Positions 53,854-63,229 of a stretch of 64,000 bases of DNA are shown one piece after another. The translations under genes and the position numbers were made by a program. The stretch lies in assembly GCA_012959765.1 (NCBI GenBank), contig DUCO01000018.1:48203-112202 (forward strand), in the 5' to 3' direction. Source of the DNA: Dehalococcoidia bacterium (GTDB lineage Bacteria > Chloroflexota > Dehalococcoidia > Lucifugimonadales > Lucifugimonadaceae). How positions within the stretch are numbered: the stretch's first letter is position 1; each line of letters begins with the position of its first letter. The notes beneath the pieces are model-generated. The model made no database searches. It was given only the letters and a program-made list of their open reading frames with translations, and had not been told where the DNA came from.

Positions 53854-55031
53854 CAGTTGGAACCTCCCATTTCTTGTAACTTCTGTTTTATTGCCACGGT
53901 AGCTCCAGCCAGATCGGGTGCACCTGTGATGTTCAGGCCTGAACCGGCGAGAATCTTAATGCCCTTTTCGGCGTTCGTTCCGCGCATCGCTACAACTATC
54001 GGCAGCGTCGCGTTGGTTTCTTTAGCGGCTGCGACGATGCCCTCAGCGACAACGTCGGAGCGAGCAATCCCCGCAAACAGGTTCACCAGAATCATCTCGA
54101 CATCGTCATCGGCCATGATGATCTTGAACGCCTCTTCGATTTGACCCTGATCTGCCGATCCACCAATGTCCAGAAAGTTGGCCGGAGGTGCTCCAGCAGC
54201 ATTTGCGATATCCATCGTTGCCATGGCTAGCCCAGCACCGTTCACCATGCAGCCAACCCGTCCTCCTTCAAGCTTTACGTAAGCAAGATCGGCCTTGTCT
54301 GCGCGTTGCTCCAGCGGATCCAGCTGGTTCGAGTCGCGCAGTTTGGCGAGTTCAGGGTGACGAAACAGTGCATCGTCTTCAAGGTTGATCTTGGCGTCGA
54401 GGGCGATGATCTGGTCGTCTTGAGTAATGACCAGCGGGTTTATTTCGACAAGCGAGCAGTCGTTTTCTATGAATACTCGATACAGATCAGTAATCAGCTT
54501 GGTAGTTGCTCGCAACGCCCCGGCAGGAACTTCAAGAGCCAGTGCGATGTCGCGAGCGTGGTAAGTGGTGAGGCCGATCAGTGGATCGCCAGCGACCCGG
54601 AAGATCTTCTCGGGAGAATACTCGGCGACCTCTTCGATCTCCATACCGCCCTCGGTACTCGCCATCAAGACCGGTGCCCCAATGTCGCCGTCGATCACGA
54701 TCGAGATATACAGCTCATCTTTGATATCGAGAGCCTCGGCGATCATCACCTTTTCAACCGGAACGCCATTGGCGCCGGTCTGGTTGGTTACCAATCGACT
54801 GCCAAGTAGCGAAGCCGCCACCTGCTCGGCCTCTTCTGGGGTATTGACCAGCTTTACCCCGCCAACTTTGCCTCGACCACCTGCATGAACCTGTGCCTTG
54901 ACCACAACTCGCCTTCCAATACGGGCGGCGATTTCCTTCGCTTCTGCGGCTGTTGAGGCTACCTCGGCATGCGGTGTTGGAACACCGAAGTCATCGAGGA
55001 TTTGCTTCGCCTGGTACTCGTGGATATTCAC
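53853..55031 (-). CDS. sucC: Succinate-CoA ligase, beta subunit
   Basis: A 392-residue ATP-grasp subunit. It starts [20 protein letters not shown], with [16 protein letters not shown] binding nucleotide and EINPLVI and [11 protein letters not shown] further on. [10 protein letters not shown] lies in the C-terminal CoA-ligase domain, followed by LVNLFAGI. The start codon is GTG at 55031. It is the first gene of sucC-sucD, with the two overlapping by one base. Confidence 0.95.
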   Translation of the reverse strand: MNIHEYQAKQILDDFGVPTPHAEVASTAAEAKEIAARIGRRVVVKAQVHAGGRGKVGGVKLVNTPEEAEQVAASLLGSRLVTNQTGANGVPVEKVMIAEALDIKDELYISIVIDGDIGAPVLMASTEGGMEIEEVAEYSPEKIFRVAGDPLIGLTTYHARDIALALEVPAGALRATTKLITDLYRVFIENDCSLVEINPLVITQDDQIIALDAKINLEDDALFRHPELAKLRDSNQLDPLEQRADKADLAYVKLEGGRVGCMVNGAGLAMATMDIANAAGAPPANFLDIGGSADQGQIEEAFKIIMADDDVEMILVNLFAGIARSDVVAEGIVAAAKETNATLPIVVAMRGTNAEKGIKILAGSGLNITGAPDLAGATVAIKQKLQEMGGSN

Positions 55032-55288
55032 GAACGATTACTCGCTTCTGTCTTGTCGCGACCCTGCTGATATTTTTGAAATTTCGCCGTGCGGGGAGTG
55101 ATCTTTGATTCAGAGCCGCAAATCATCGTACCGAGGGCTGTAGGAAGTGTCTACGGAAGAGTCGAGTAGCCGGTCAGTGTCGAGCCAGTATTCTGGCCCG
55201 CTGAATCGTTAAATGGAAAAATCCCAGCGAAGGCCCGCAATATTGCGAGTTAGATCTGGAATTTTTCAGGATTACTAGCTTTGAGCTA

Positions 55289-55765
55289 CTAAGCAGCGCG
55301 CTCTTTGTATCGAGCGTTCTCTGAAAGACCAATCCTGGCTGTAAGTAAGCCAAGCTCGCTCTTGAACGTAACAAGAATCTGCTTCGGTACTGTTGAAGTA
55401 AGCGTCGAGCCACGAGGTTCGATAATCACGGGCGGGCTAATGTCGCAGGTGAATCCGTTTGCTGCCAGTTCGGTGGCTGCGTTACCGGTGATAACGTTTG
55501 CAATTTCACCGAGGGCAGAGAGTGCCATCGGATCATGAGCATCCATGTCTTCGCCAATCATTCGTTTTACGACTTCCGTCGAAACTTCATCGCTGAAGCC
55601 GTAAAGTACGTTGCCTTCTAATTTTCCGCTGACACCGATGATTGCCGTTATATCGTCAGTATCGCCGCCGCGATCATCAGCCAAGAAACCGCTGCTGCGC
55701 CCGGTGCCTGCCTGCGGTTCCACATGAACGCAGTCATAGCGAGCGCGACCGCAACTCCTACGCAT
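55289..55765 (-). pseudogene. CheX/CheC-like phosphatase domain with foreign N-terminus
   Basis: From about residue 37 on, the protein reads as a CheX-type chemotaxis/phosphatase-like domain: DITAIIGVSGKLEGNVLYGF, then the ExxN motif as Glu87-Ile-Ala-Asn90 in LGEIANVITGNA, then a C-terminal strand pair. The first 36 residues are arginine-, cysteine- and glycine-rich and unlike the family. In another frame the same bases encode the start of a 7TM histidine kinase (55648-55806). The CheX gene therefore lost its own first 50 or so codons. It might still be translated from an internal start, but it looks damaged. No chemotaxis genes are nearby. Confidence 0.6.
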
Positions 55766-55806
55766 GTGGCCGATGCAACGAACGACGCCGTCTCGAAAAA
55801 TGCCAT
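55648..55806 (-). pseudogene. 5' fragment of a 7TM-type histidine kinase gene
   Basis: A 52-residue frame starting at the ATG at 55806 reads as two membrane segments joined by WNRRQAPGAAAVSWLMIAAA, the pattern of the N-terminal 7TM domain of some sensor kinases. It ends at a TAA where homology stops, and the sequence continues as the CheX-like gene in another frame. It is short, so the assignment is tentative; see the kinase 3' remnant at 57955-58474. Confidence 0.5.
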
Positions 55807-55957
55807 GGTCTATTGGTTCAGTTGGCGACCGAAACTAGCGACCATCACCAGTGCGCGGTTGCGAAAGTGAGGGCCAGAGTTCACGGCCAAACGAACTTGA
55901 TCGGTTCCTAACGAGATTCCGGTCATATCAATGCGCTATGACTGGCAACCGACTACA

Positions 55958-56683
55958 TTACGCTGTGGGAATTTCGATTAGAACAGTGGCTCCCATATCG
56001 AGGTACTTGTTGCGAAGTTCAGGCTGGTAACTGCGAATGCAAAGCTTGGTGTCGGTGTCTTTGAGCAACTTCACAACATGCTCGATACAGTCGTCGTCAG
56101 TCTTCAGCGGATGATCTGGATTGGCCTCTCTGTTAAACGAAAGGTCAGCCGGTCCCCAAGAAAGACAATCAACTCCCGGTCGAGCAAACGTCTTCGCACG
56201 GGTTATCGCACTCAGCGACTCGATCTGCAGCCACAGAACGCCGTAGTCGTTCCAGAAATCAGCGTATTCGTTGCGGTCAGTGAAGTCGGCGCGCCATGAA
56301 CTTGGCGGCCCGCCCCATGATCGCTTTCCGACCTGTGGGTAGTAGAAATAGTCGAGCGCTTCCTGCGCAGTTTCTTCGGTTTCCGTTTGGGGAACTTCTA
56401 CGCCTGCGGGGCCAAGATCGAGAATGTTTCCAACGAGATACGAGTGGCGTGTGTGCTTGATTCTGAAAACAACCGGAACGCCAACCTGATCAGCAGCTTC
56501 GCAAACTTCGACCAGCGCCCGCTCGTCATAGGCATTGTGCTGGCTATCAACCGAAAGGAACGCGTAATCGCTCGAACCCATGATGTCTTCGATGCGGCTC
56601 TTGGTCGCGGTCAGAGGGGTCGCAGCGCCGACGGTCACTTTTCCACTACGAATACGGTGTTTCAGATTTGTCTTGAGAGTCAA
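55958..56683 (-). CDS. HpcH/HpaI-type aldolase family protein
   Basis: A 241-residue TIM-barrel protein of the HpcH/HpaI (class II pyruvate aldolase / citramalyl-CoA lyase-like) family. DYAFLSVDSQHNAYDE is near residue 38, VFRIKHTRHSYLV near 71, GVEVPQTETEE holds the usual glutamate, and QIESLSAI carries a further conserved Glu. Likely role: reversible aldol cleavage of a 2-keto-3-deoxy acid to pyruvate and an aldehyde, which would complete the pathway begun by the sugar-acid dehydratases. The start TTG at 56683 has GGAG upstream. Its companion on the same strand is a mannonate-dehydratase-like gene. Confidence 0.87.
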   Translation of the reverse strand: MTLKTNLKHRIRSGKVTVGAATPLTATKSRIEDIMGSSDYAFLSVDSQHNAYDERALVEVCEAADQVGVPVVFRIKHTRHSYLVGNILDLGPAGVEVPQTETEETAQEALDYFYYPQVGKRSWGGPPSSWRADFTDRNEYADFWNDYGVLWLQIESLSAITRAKTFARPGVDCLSWGPADLSFNREANPDHPLKTDDDCIEHVVKLLKDTDTKLCIRSYQPELRNKYLDMGATVLIEIPTA

Positions 56684-56783
56684 TTAAATTCTCCGATTTA
56701 CATGTAGCGGTTGAACAACAGGCCAGAAGCAGCCGACGATGGGATATTAGCCTAACGCAGAGCGTCGTGCGTAGTTCTGCAAA

Positions 56784-57776
56784 CTAATCCTCAAGCGCGT
56801 CGATCGACTGAAGTACGGCCCTGATGTACCCGTAGCAGTATGCGAACGCCACCGTGGCGGCATTGTCGCCAGAAAGTTTCGGTGCGTGGTCGGGCATCAG
56901 CATGCCCTTGTAACCCGCTTCCTTATAGACACGGGCGGCTTCGAGCATGTTTACATCGCCTTCATCCGGAAACGTCTCTTCGAACGCCAGCTTTTTACCG
57001 GCGATATTCCTGTAGTGGACGTTGAATATCTTGTTTCGAGTCCCGAACCAGCGGATGACATCGAAAATCTCTTTACCGGGATCTTCAAGCATCTCCGAAA
57101 CCGTGCCCTGGCAGAAGTTCAAACCGTGCACCGGGCTTTCGTGCATCTGAACAAACTTCTTCATGCCATCAACGGTGCCGAGCACCCGGCTCACCCCTCG
57201 ATAGCCATCGGGTGTGTACGGATCGTGCGGGTGGCAGGCTAGATTCACTCCATACTCTTCAGCCACAGGCACTATTCGCTCAAGAAAGTAGTCGATTCGC
57301 TCCCAGTACTCGTCGGCCGAAACTTGCACCCAGATTCCGGGCGCTTCGTTCTGATCGATCTCGTCGTATTGAAAACTCGACCGCAGCGCGCCACCACGTC
57401 CGGGCCGTGGTTTGGTGCGGGTGATTCCAATGATGAACAGCCGGTACTTAACTGCGGGGATCCCGGCTTCGCCACAGGCTCGGATGATGTTCTGGCAGAT
57501 TTCGATTTCGCGATCACGGTCGGGCGATATTCCGAGCGTGATGTTCGGTGATTGCCCGTCTTCGGGTTTGGTGCCGATGGGCAGCGCAACCATGTCGACT
57601 TTTATGCCGTACTTTTCGACTTTTTCTTGATAGGCGCTGAGCACATCGGTTGTCCAGCTTTCGGCATTACCGGGCGGATAGCCGTTGATGTGATTTACGC
57701 CAAGCTGGGCGAGCACCTCGTAGTCGGTATCGCTGTGGATCGGGTACTGGGTGCCTACGTACATTTTCGGCCTCAT
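56784..57776 (-). CDS. Mannonate dehydratase-like TIM-barrel protein
   Basis: A 330-residue protein with the xylose-isomerase-like barrel of mannonate dehydratase (UxuA). Metal-site segments are LACHPHDPY, LNFCQGT, VHYRNI and LMPDHAP, in the order seen in UxuA. It would dehydrate mannonate (or a similar aldonic acid) to 2-keto-3-deoxygluconate, and the adjacent HpcH-type aldolase could cleave the product. It lacks the longer N-terminal insertion of E. coli UxuA (394 residues). The ATG at 57776 is the likely start. Confidence 0.87.
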   Translation of the reverse strand: MRPKMYVGTQYPIHSDTDYEVLAQLGVNHINGYPPGNAESWTTDVLSAYQEKVEKYGIKVDMVALPIGTKPEDGQSPNITLGISPDRDREIEICQNIIRACGEAGIPAVKYRLFIIGITRTKPRPGRGGALRSSFQYDEIDQNEAPGIWVQVSADEYWERIDYFLERIVPVAEEYGVNLACHPHDPYTPDGYRGVSRVLGTVDGMKKFVQMHESPVHGLNFCQGTVSEMLEDPGKEIFDVIRWFGTRNKIFNVHYRNIAGKKLAFEETFPDEGDVNMLEAARVYKEAGYKGMLMPDHAPKLSGDNAATVAFAYCYGYIRAVLQSIDALED

Positions 57777-57954
57777 GCCTGTTAACGGCGGGATCGCTCG
57801 TAAAGATCGTCGCGGTCAATGTACAGGTAACCGAACAGAGCGGGGGAACGGCGTTCGGTAAACGATTGCGGATCGTTTTTCTCTCCACCGATGGCGAAGT
57901 CTGGACTAAATATGAATGATTAAGAGACATTATTCAGACCCCGGCACGTGGAAC

Positions 57955-58474
57955 TTCGGTTACGTATTTCGCAGCGAAATACGAGTTGTGTCAGCGATTT
58001 AGGGCACTGGAAACGTCATCTGTTGCCGACAGGCATCGCGTTGCCCAGCTTTTGTCGAATCTTGTAAGTAACGCGTCGAAATACTCTCTAGACGGGACGT
58101 AAATCAAGATAGTTGCGACGGTCGATGCGGGGAGGCTCACCATTTCCGTTAGCGATTCTGGGATTGGGATCGACGAAACCATCCTCGAAAACATCTTCAC
58201 GCCGTTTTACCGTGCGAATGATGAGTTCACTCAATCTCAAGTTGGTACGGGGTTGGGTCTGGCGATCGTGAAGCAGATTGCGGAATTGTACGAAGGCACC
58301 GTCTCTGCGACCAGCGAAGTTGGAGTTAGGACAACCATGAAAGTTACTTTGCCCGGTGTGATCGGCAACAACGAAACACCTTCCGGAAGTGATGCAGTTG
58401 ATGCGACTCAGAACGGTTCAGATTGGCTGGGAGTTCGGCGCCGGGAAGATACTTATCCCGGCGTGACCAACTGA
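57955..58474 (+). pseudogene. 3' remnant of a histidine kinase gene with an in-frame TAA
   Basis: In one frame the DNA encodes the ATPase half of a sensor kinase: DRHRVAQLLSNLVSNASKYS (N box), then after a TAA at 58100-58102 VSDSGIGI (G1), FTPFYRAND (F box) and GTGLGLAIVKQI (G2), ending at 58474. The HisKA domain with its phosphorylated His and the sensor part are absent; upstream bases are unrelated. With the TAA it cannot make an active kinase. The 5' fragment of a kinase on the other strand at 55648-55806 may come from the same gene. Confidence 0.75.
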
Positions 58475-58521
58475 GTTCGCTCGATCCCAAGTGCAGCCTC
58501 GGCACGCCCGGAGCCAAAGTC

Positions 58522-58540
58522 CTCCCCCGGACCGGGGGAG
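58522..58540. repeat. GC-rich palindrome
   Basis: CTCCCCCGG directly followed by its inverse, 8 bp of pairing around a 3-nt loop. It lies downstream of the tRNA-Ser gene on the minus strand but has no T-run; it looks like a member of the GC-rich intergenic palindromes (family B type). Confidence 0.5.
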
Positions 58541-58617
58541 CCAGAAGGGGAGATTGCGACGCGCGACCAAGTCGTTCGACGACGCCCGGAGTTAAAACGC
58601 AAATCACGCAAAAAATA

Positions 58618-58707
58618 TGGCGGAGGGGACAGGATTCGAACCTGCGATGCCGTTACCGACATACTTGTTTTCAAGACAAGCGCATTCAACCGCTCTGCCA
58701 CCCCTCC
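58618..58707 (-). tRNA. tRNA-Ser(UGA)
   Basis: A 90-nt class II tRNA with acceptor stem GGAGGGG / CCCCTCC, anticodon stem CTTGT / ACAAG enclosing CTTGAAA with anticodon TGA, a long variable arm typical of serine tRNA, and the T-loop GGTTCGAATCC. CCA is encoded after discriminator G. It decodes UCA; it is not a selenocysteine tRNA, whose anticodon would be TCA. Confidence 0.96.
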
Positions 58708-58924
58708 GCAGAGGCGCCAGGGTTTCAGTGTGAAACCGCACAGTAGATAAGTCTAATCGCAAAATCGGCAGATCTGAAACGGGGAAACACCATAAGTTAA
58801 TCAGCAGTCTGATCTATTTCAGGATGTTCGTTAGGCAGATAATTACCTAAGAGAACGAAATTCACGCCGCACGCGCCTTCGTATTAGTTGAGCGATATGG
58901 CGTGGAATGTTTGAAGGAAAGGCC

Positions 58925-59149
58925 ATGAAACAGATACTTGAATGGTCGGGAATGTGGATCACGGTGCTTGGCATAGTGATGGCCATCGTCGGCCTTGTCG
59001 TGCTGATAGTTACCGAAGATTCATGGATTCTGTACGCCGCTGGATACGCCGTTGGTCTACTCGGGGTACTTCTGCTCTTCTGGGCAGTACTCCGCGATCG
59101 ACTCAAAGCCCGCAAAACAGACGACCTCGACGACGTTGGGTTTACTTAG
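58925..59149 (+). CDS. Small membrane protein with two transmembrane segments
   Basis: A 74-residue protein of unknown function. Two hydrophobic helices (about residues 8-29 and 36-55) are followed by a basic then acidic tail (RDRLKARKTDDLDDVG). The ATG at 58925 follows AAGGAAAGG at good spacing, which favours it over the in-frame ATG at 58907. It lies alone between the tRNA gene and a repeat-rich intergenic stretch. Confidence 0.65.
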   Translation: MKQILEWSGMWITVLGIVMAIVGLVVLIVTEDSWILYAAGYAVGLLGVLLLFWAVLRDRLKARKTDDLDDVGFT

Positions 59150-59180
59150 GGGGCACGCGAATTCGCTAACCCTGATCCTC

Positions 59181-59211
59181 TGTCATTGCGAGGAGGAACG
59201 ACGAGGCAATC
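59181..59211. repeat. Single arm of a family A repeat
   Basis: TGTCATTGCGAGGAGGAACG then ACGAGGCAATC. No inverse arm is found nearby. Confidence 0.75.
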
Positions 59212-59287
59212 CAGAACACTCGCCAGCATTTGGCGTATTAGGAAGTCGTGTTGATGAGAGGGTGCGGTGACCGCAGCGCTTTTCGCA

Positions 59288-59422
59288 ACGATCTTCCTTT
59301 TTCCCTTATCCCCCGAGGGAGAAGGTTAGGTTGAGGGGGCATGGAAACATTGGAGCATCTACACTCGAACACCTACCCCCACACCGTCGTTCCCCCTCAC
59401 CTAAATCCTCTCCTTGATGGAT
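59288..59422. repeat. Family B inverted pair
   Basis: TTCCCTTATCCCCCGAGGGA with GAAGGTTAGGTTGAGGGGGC on the left (59288-59340), and the inverse CCCCCTCACCTAAATCCTCT CC at 59396-59417 on the right. About 135 bp in all, non-coding. Confidence 0.7.
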
Positions 59423-59475
59423 AGGACTTTAATTGCAGACGCTCGCGTGCACGCAGCCGTCAAGCGCAGAAACCA

Positions 59476-60297
59476 TCACCGCTGGCAGTTCCCGCAGTAG
59501 TAGGCCGTTCTGCCGCCGAACTTCTTCGTTAGCAGCGGAATCTCGCACCGAGGGCAAAACGAACCCGGCTTTCGCAATAGCTTCATCCGATCATCGTGGG
59601 CGTCGACGATGTATGGTCGGCCCCGATCATCAGGGTGATCCTGAATGAACTGAAGAGCGTGCTCAAACGATTCTCTTATCGCCTCAAATAGCGCGACAAG
59701 GTTCTTGCCCGATATGCGATTGGCCCGTCGAGAAGGCGAGATACTCACCCGATGCAGCGCCTCATCGGCGTAGATGTTGCCGACCCCGGCGAGCACCGAC
59801 TGGTTCAGGAGCAATGGCTTGATCGGAGACTTTCTGGGGCTAACAGCTTCGGCAAAGTGCGCAGCGGTGTAGTTCGGGTCCAGCGCATCAGGACCAAGCC
59901 CCGCAAACGCCTCGGCAGTGCTGGCGAATCGCTGAACCATGCCCCATCGACGTGGATCAGCAAGCACTACTCTTGAAGCGCTCCCACCGTTCCGCAGATG
60001 AAATTCGACTCGTGTGAATCTGGGTGTCGGCTCGTCATCGGCTAACACGTCGATCCGACCCGTCATCCCCATGTGCAAGCCAAGCACACCATCGTCGAGC
60101 ACCGCGGCAATCTGCTTGCCACGTCGTTCGATATTTTTAATCGTCCGACCCGGCAACTGCTCAACGCCAGAGATCACCCCCGTGCCTCGCTCAGGACTCG
60201 GCTTCGACTCAACCTCAACCCGCTCGATCACGCTCCCGGGCAACCCCTCACGAACCAAATAACGCCGCAAAGATTCAACTTCAGGTAGTTCAGGCAT
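59476..60297 (-). CDS. mutM: Formamidopyrimidine-DNA glycosylase
   Basis: This 273-residue base-excision repair enzyme removes 8-oxoguanine. The N-terminal PELPEVE gives catalytic Pro2 and Glu3. The helix-two-turn-helix region includes QSVLAGVGNIYADEALH, and the C-terminal zinc finger has four cysteines (FCPRC and YYCGNC). Lys in the conserved GKQIA is the usual DNA-phosphate contact. It is followed upstream by polA on the same strand (58 bp between), a pairing seen in many bacteria. Confidence 0.95.
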   Translation of the reverse strand: MPELPEVESLRRYLVREGLPGSVIERVEVESKPSPERGTGVISGVEQLPGRTIKNIERRGKQIAAVLDDGVLGLHMGMTGRIDVLADDEPTPRFTRVEFHLRNGGSASRVVLADPRRWGMVQRFASTAEAFAGLGPDALDPNYTAAHFAEAVSPRKSPIKPLLLNQSVLAGVGNIYADEALHRVSISPSRRANRISGKNLVALFEAIRESFEHALQFIQDHPDDRGRPYIVDAHDDRMKLLRKPGSFCPRCEIPLLTKKFGGRTAYYCGNCQR

Positions 60298-60355
60298 TGA
60301 GTTCTTTCAAGTAACGCCAGCCCTTCTAATCACATCAAAAAATGCCCTTGGCACC

Positions 60356-63229
60356 TCACACCGAATCCATGTCGCCCCATGTTGGGCCTGTCTTCGCTTC
60401 GACGAGTAGCGGAATGGCCAAGTCCATCGCTGCTGGCATCATGGTGGTGACCATCATCTGCATTTCCATTAGTTCGCCCGGAGCGATCTCGAAAATCAGT
60501 TCGTCGTGAACCTGAATCGACATCTTCGACTTCATCTTCTGAGACTTGATCTCGTCCGAAATGTTCACCATGGCGATCTTGATCACGTCGGCAGCCGTGC
60601 CCTGAATCGGCATGTTCACCGACACCCGCTCGGCAGCCGCACGATGACCCGGATGGCCAGCGTTAATGTCGGGCAAATACCTGCGCCGCCCCGTAATCGT
60701 CTCGGCATACCCGGTATCACGTGCCGACTGCTTCACCTGCTCGATGTAATCCCGAATTCCAGGGTACTTTCCGAAATAAAGGTCGATAAATTCCTGACCC
60801 TGCTGACGAGTCAGATCAGTCTGGCGCGCCACGCCTATCGGACCCAGTCCGTAGATCACGCCAAAGTTCAAAATCTTGGCAATCCGACGCTGGTCAGGCG
60901 AAACTTCCTCAACCCCATACATCGCACGTGCTGTCGCAGCGTGAATGTCCTCGCCACGATGGAACGACTCAAGCAATCCCGGCTCCTGCGACAAATGCGC
61001 CAGAATCCTGAGTTCAATCTGCGAGTAGTCGGCCGCAAGGAACTGCCAGCCGTTCGCAGAATCAGCAACAAAAGCCTTACGAACCCGTCGACCAAGCTCA
61101 GTGCGAACCGGAATGTTCTGCACGTTTGGATCTGTGCTGGAAAGCCGACCCGTAGCCGATCCCACCTGATTGAAGCTCGTGTGAACGCGACCAGTCGAAG
61201 GGTTCACCAGCAACGGCAGGGCATCGACATAAGTCGACTTCAATTTCGATAACTCGCGGTACTTCAGAACCCCGTCTGCGATCTGGTAAACCCGATCATC
61301 CAGTCCGTCGGTCTCACGAATTTTTTCTAATGCTGCGGCGTCCATCGAATACCCGGTCTTGGTCTTGCGGGTCTTCGGCGCACCAAGCTCATCGATAAGC
61401 AAATCGGCAATCTGCCGATTCGACGCCAAATTAAGCTCCCGACCACCAACCACCGCAGTCGCAGCCTGCCTGATCTGCTCGATATCGGCACCCAGCATTT
61501 CAGACATCTCTGCCAGCGCCGTTTTGTCGATGATCATACCGTTTCGCTGCATCTCGATGATGACCGGGAGCAGCGGAAGTTCGATCTTTTCGTTCACATA
61601 TCGAGCGTCATGCACGTCGATCTCAGGTTCGAAATACTCGTATAACCGCCATGTAAAGTCGGCGTCGGCAGCAGCGTAAGGACCCGCCGTCTCGATCGGC
61701 ACTTCGGCCATCGTTATCTGCTTCTTGCCAACCCCGATCAGCGTCTTGATCTCGGTCATTTCAGCCTGGAAAAGCACCATTGCCAACTGCTTCAGCCCGA
61801 TGCCCATACGACCACACAACGCCGCAGCGATCATCGTGTCGAAGCCGAGGTTTTTCAGCTCAATTCCAGCCGTCGCCAGCACCATCATGTCGAAGTTGGC
61901 GTTGTGTGCGATCTTCTTGATCGACTCGTCTTCGAACAGAGGGCGGAGCGCGGCCAACCCCTCAGCGAACGGAACCTGATCGCCTTCGTTATGCCCAACC
62001 GCCACGTACCACGCGTGTTCGGCTTTGATCGAGAACGACAGCCCAACGAGATCAGAAATCATCGAGTCGAGCCCGGTAGTTTCGGTGTCGAAAGCAAACT
62101 CGCCTTTGGCACACAACTGCTCGATCATCGAGTTCAGACCCGCCATGTCGGTGACAATCTCGTACTCGCCGAGCGGCACGGGTGGCTGATCTTCAACCAG
62201 TGCCTGAACTGCCTCGCCCTCGCCCATCATGTCCATCTGCCCAGAAGAAGTAACGGCCGGCGCTTCGTTCGGCTCCCAGCCCGGTGCAGTTTCAGCTTGA
62301 GCTACTGGCTCAGCAGCCGATTTCGGCAACCGATTGGCCACCAAACGCATTTCATAGCTCATCAGTGCCTTGATGACCGCTTCACGATCGAAATCCCCAA
62401 ACGCAGATTTCTCGGCATCGAACTCAACGGGAACGTTTCGCACAATCGTCGTGAGAACCAATGCCGTGGCAGCAGTTTCTCGGTGCTCTTCAAGCAGGTT
62501 CATCGCACGCTTCGCACCACGAAGCCCCTCGATGTTTTCTACCTCTTCAAGCCGACTGAAAAGCGAATCGAAATGACCCAGATTCGTGAGCACGGCGCGG
62601 GCGGCTTTCTTGCCAACACCGGGCACACCGGGAATGTTGTCGGATGAATCGCCTTCAAGTGCCTTGATCTCGGCGACATAGTCGGGGCCCAGCCCGTCGT
62701 ACTTCTCGGCAACGCCCGCCGGATCGTACGTCCGTATTTCGCCGAATCCTGTGTACATCAACAGCGATGTCTGCTCATCTACCAGCTGCAATTGATCGGC
62801 GTCACCGGTCAGGATCAGCGTTTTGATTCCCTGCTCGGTCGCCTGCTTTGAAAGCGTTCCGATCAGATCGTCGGCTTCGAATCCTTCGTACTCGTAAACG
62901 GGTACGCCCATTGGTTCAAGAATTTCTTTGACGATAGGAATTTGTTCGTGAAGTGCGGGGTCGACTTCCTGACGCTGCGCCTTGTATGCCGGGAACATCT
63001 CTTTGCGGAACGTCGGCGCTTTCGTGTCGAAAGTTACAGCGATGTGTGTTGGATCATGCTCACGAATCACCCTCAAGAACATCGACATAAACCCGCTCGC
63101 GCCAGTCGTGTTCTGCCCCGACGCCGTGATCAGGTGATCCCGCATTGCGAACCACGCCCTGAACACGATTGCGTGCCCATCGATTAGAAGGAACAGCTGG
63201 TCGTCGGTTTTTGCTGGAGATGTCGTCAT
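60356..63229 (-). CDS. polA: DNA polymerase I
   Basis: A 957-residue three-domain polymerase. The N-terminal 5'-3' exonuclease (about 1-300) has LLIDGHAIVFRAW, EADDLIGTL and DSSDNIPGVPGVG. The 3'-5' exonuclease (about 365-550) keeps all motifs: FDTETTG (Exo I), HNANFDM (Exo II) and YAAADADFTW (Exo III), so proofreading is expected. The polymerase domain has DYSQIELR (near 733), RRIAKILNFGVIYG and QVHDELIFE (near 903). A loosely conserved insert of about 40 residues links the first two domains. It works with mutM in repair and Okazaki processing. Confidence 0.97.
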   Translation of the reverse strand: MTTSPAKTDDQLFLLIDGHAIVFRAWFAMRDHLITASGQNTTGASGFMSMFLRVIREHDPTHIAVTFDTKAPTFRKEMFPAYKAQRQEVDPALHEQIPIVKEILEPMGVPVYEYEGFEADDLIGTLSKQATEQGIKTLILTGDADQLQLVDEQTSLLMYTGFGEIRTYDPAGVAEKYDGLGPDYVAEIKALEGDSSDNIPGVPGVGKKAARAVLTNLGHFDSLFSRLEEVENIEGLRGAKRAMNLLEEHRETAATALVLTTIVRNVPVEFDAEKSAFGDFDREAVIKALMSYEMRLVANRLPKSAAEPVAQAETAPGWEPNEAPAVTSSGQMDMMGEGEAVQALVEDQPPVPLGEYEIVTDMAGLNSMIEQLCAKGEFAFDTETTGLDSMISDLVGLSFSIKAEHAWYVAVGHNEGDQVPFAEGLAALRPLFEDESIKKIAHNANFDMMVLATAGIELKNLGFDTMIAAALCGRMGIGLKQLAMVLFQAEMTEIKTLIGVGKKQITMAEVPIETAGPYAAADADFTWRLYEYFEPEIDVHDARYVNEKIELPLLPVIIEMQRNGMIIDKTALAEMSEMLGADIEQIRQAATAVVGGRELNLASNRQIADLLIDELGAPKTRKTKTGYSMDAAALEKIRETDGLDDRVYQIADGVLKYRELSKLKSTYVDALPLLVNPSTGRVHTSFNQVGSATGRLSSTDPNVQNIPVRTELGRRVRKAFVADSANGWQFLAADYSQIELRILAHLSQEPGLLESFHRGEDIHAATARAMYGVEEVSPDQRRIAKILNFGVIYGLGPIGVARQTDLTRQQGQEFIDLYFGKYPGIRDYIEQVKQSARDTGYAETITGRRRYLPDINAGHPGHRAAAERVSVNMPIQGTAADVIKIAMVNISDEIKSQKMKSKMSIQVHDELIFEIAPGELMEMQMMVTTMMPAAMDLAIPLLVEAKTGPTWGDMDSV

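Larger units (their letters stand above)
59150..59475. other. Intergenic region of about 325 bp rich in repeats
   Basis: No gene is seen. It contains a single family A arm (59181-59211) and a family B inverted pair (59288-59422). Confidence 0.65.

Noticed and set aside
58618..58707. tRNA with TGA anticodon as a possible selenocysteine tRNA
   Set aside because: The anticodon TGA reads UCA (serine); tRNA-Sec would need TCA and a longer acceptor arm.
60506..62647. Two long plus-strand frames opposite polA
   Set aside because: Antisense shadows of polA; polA is complete with all motifs.
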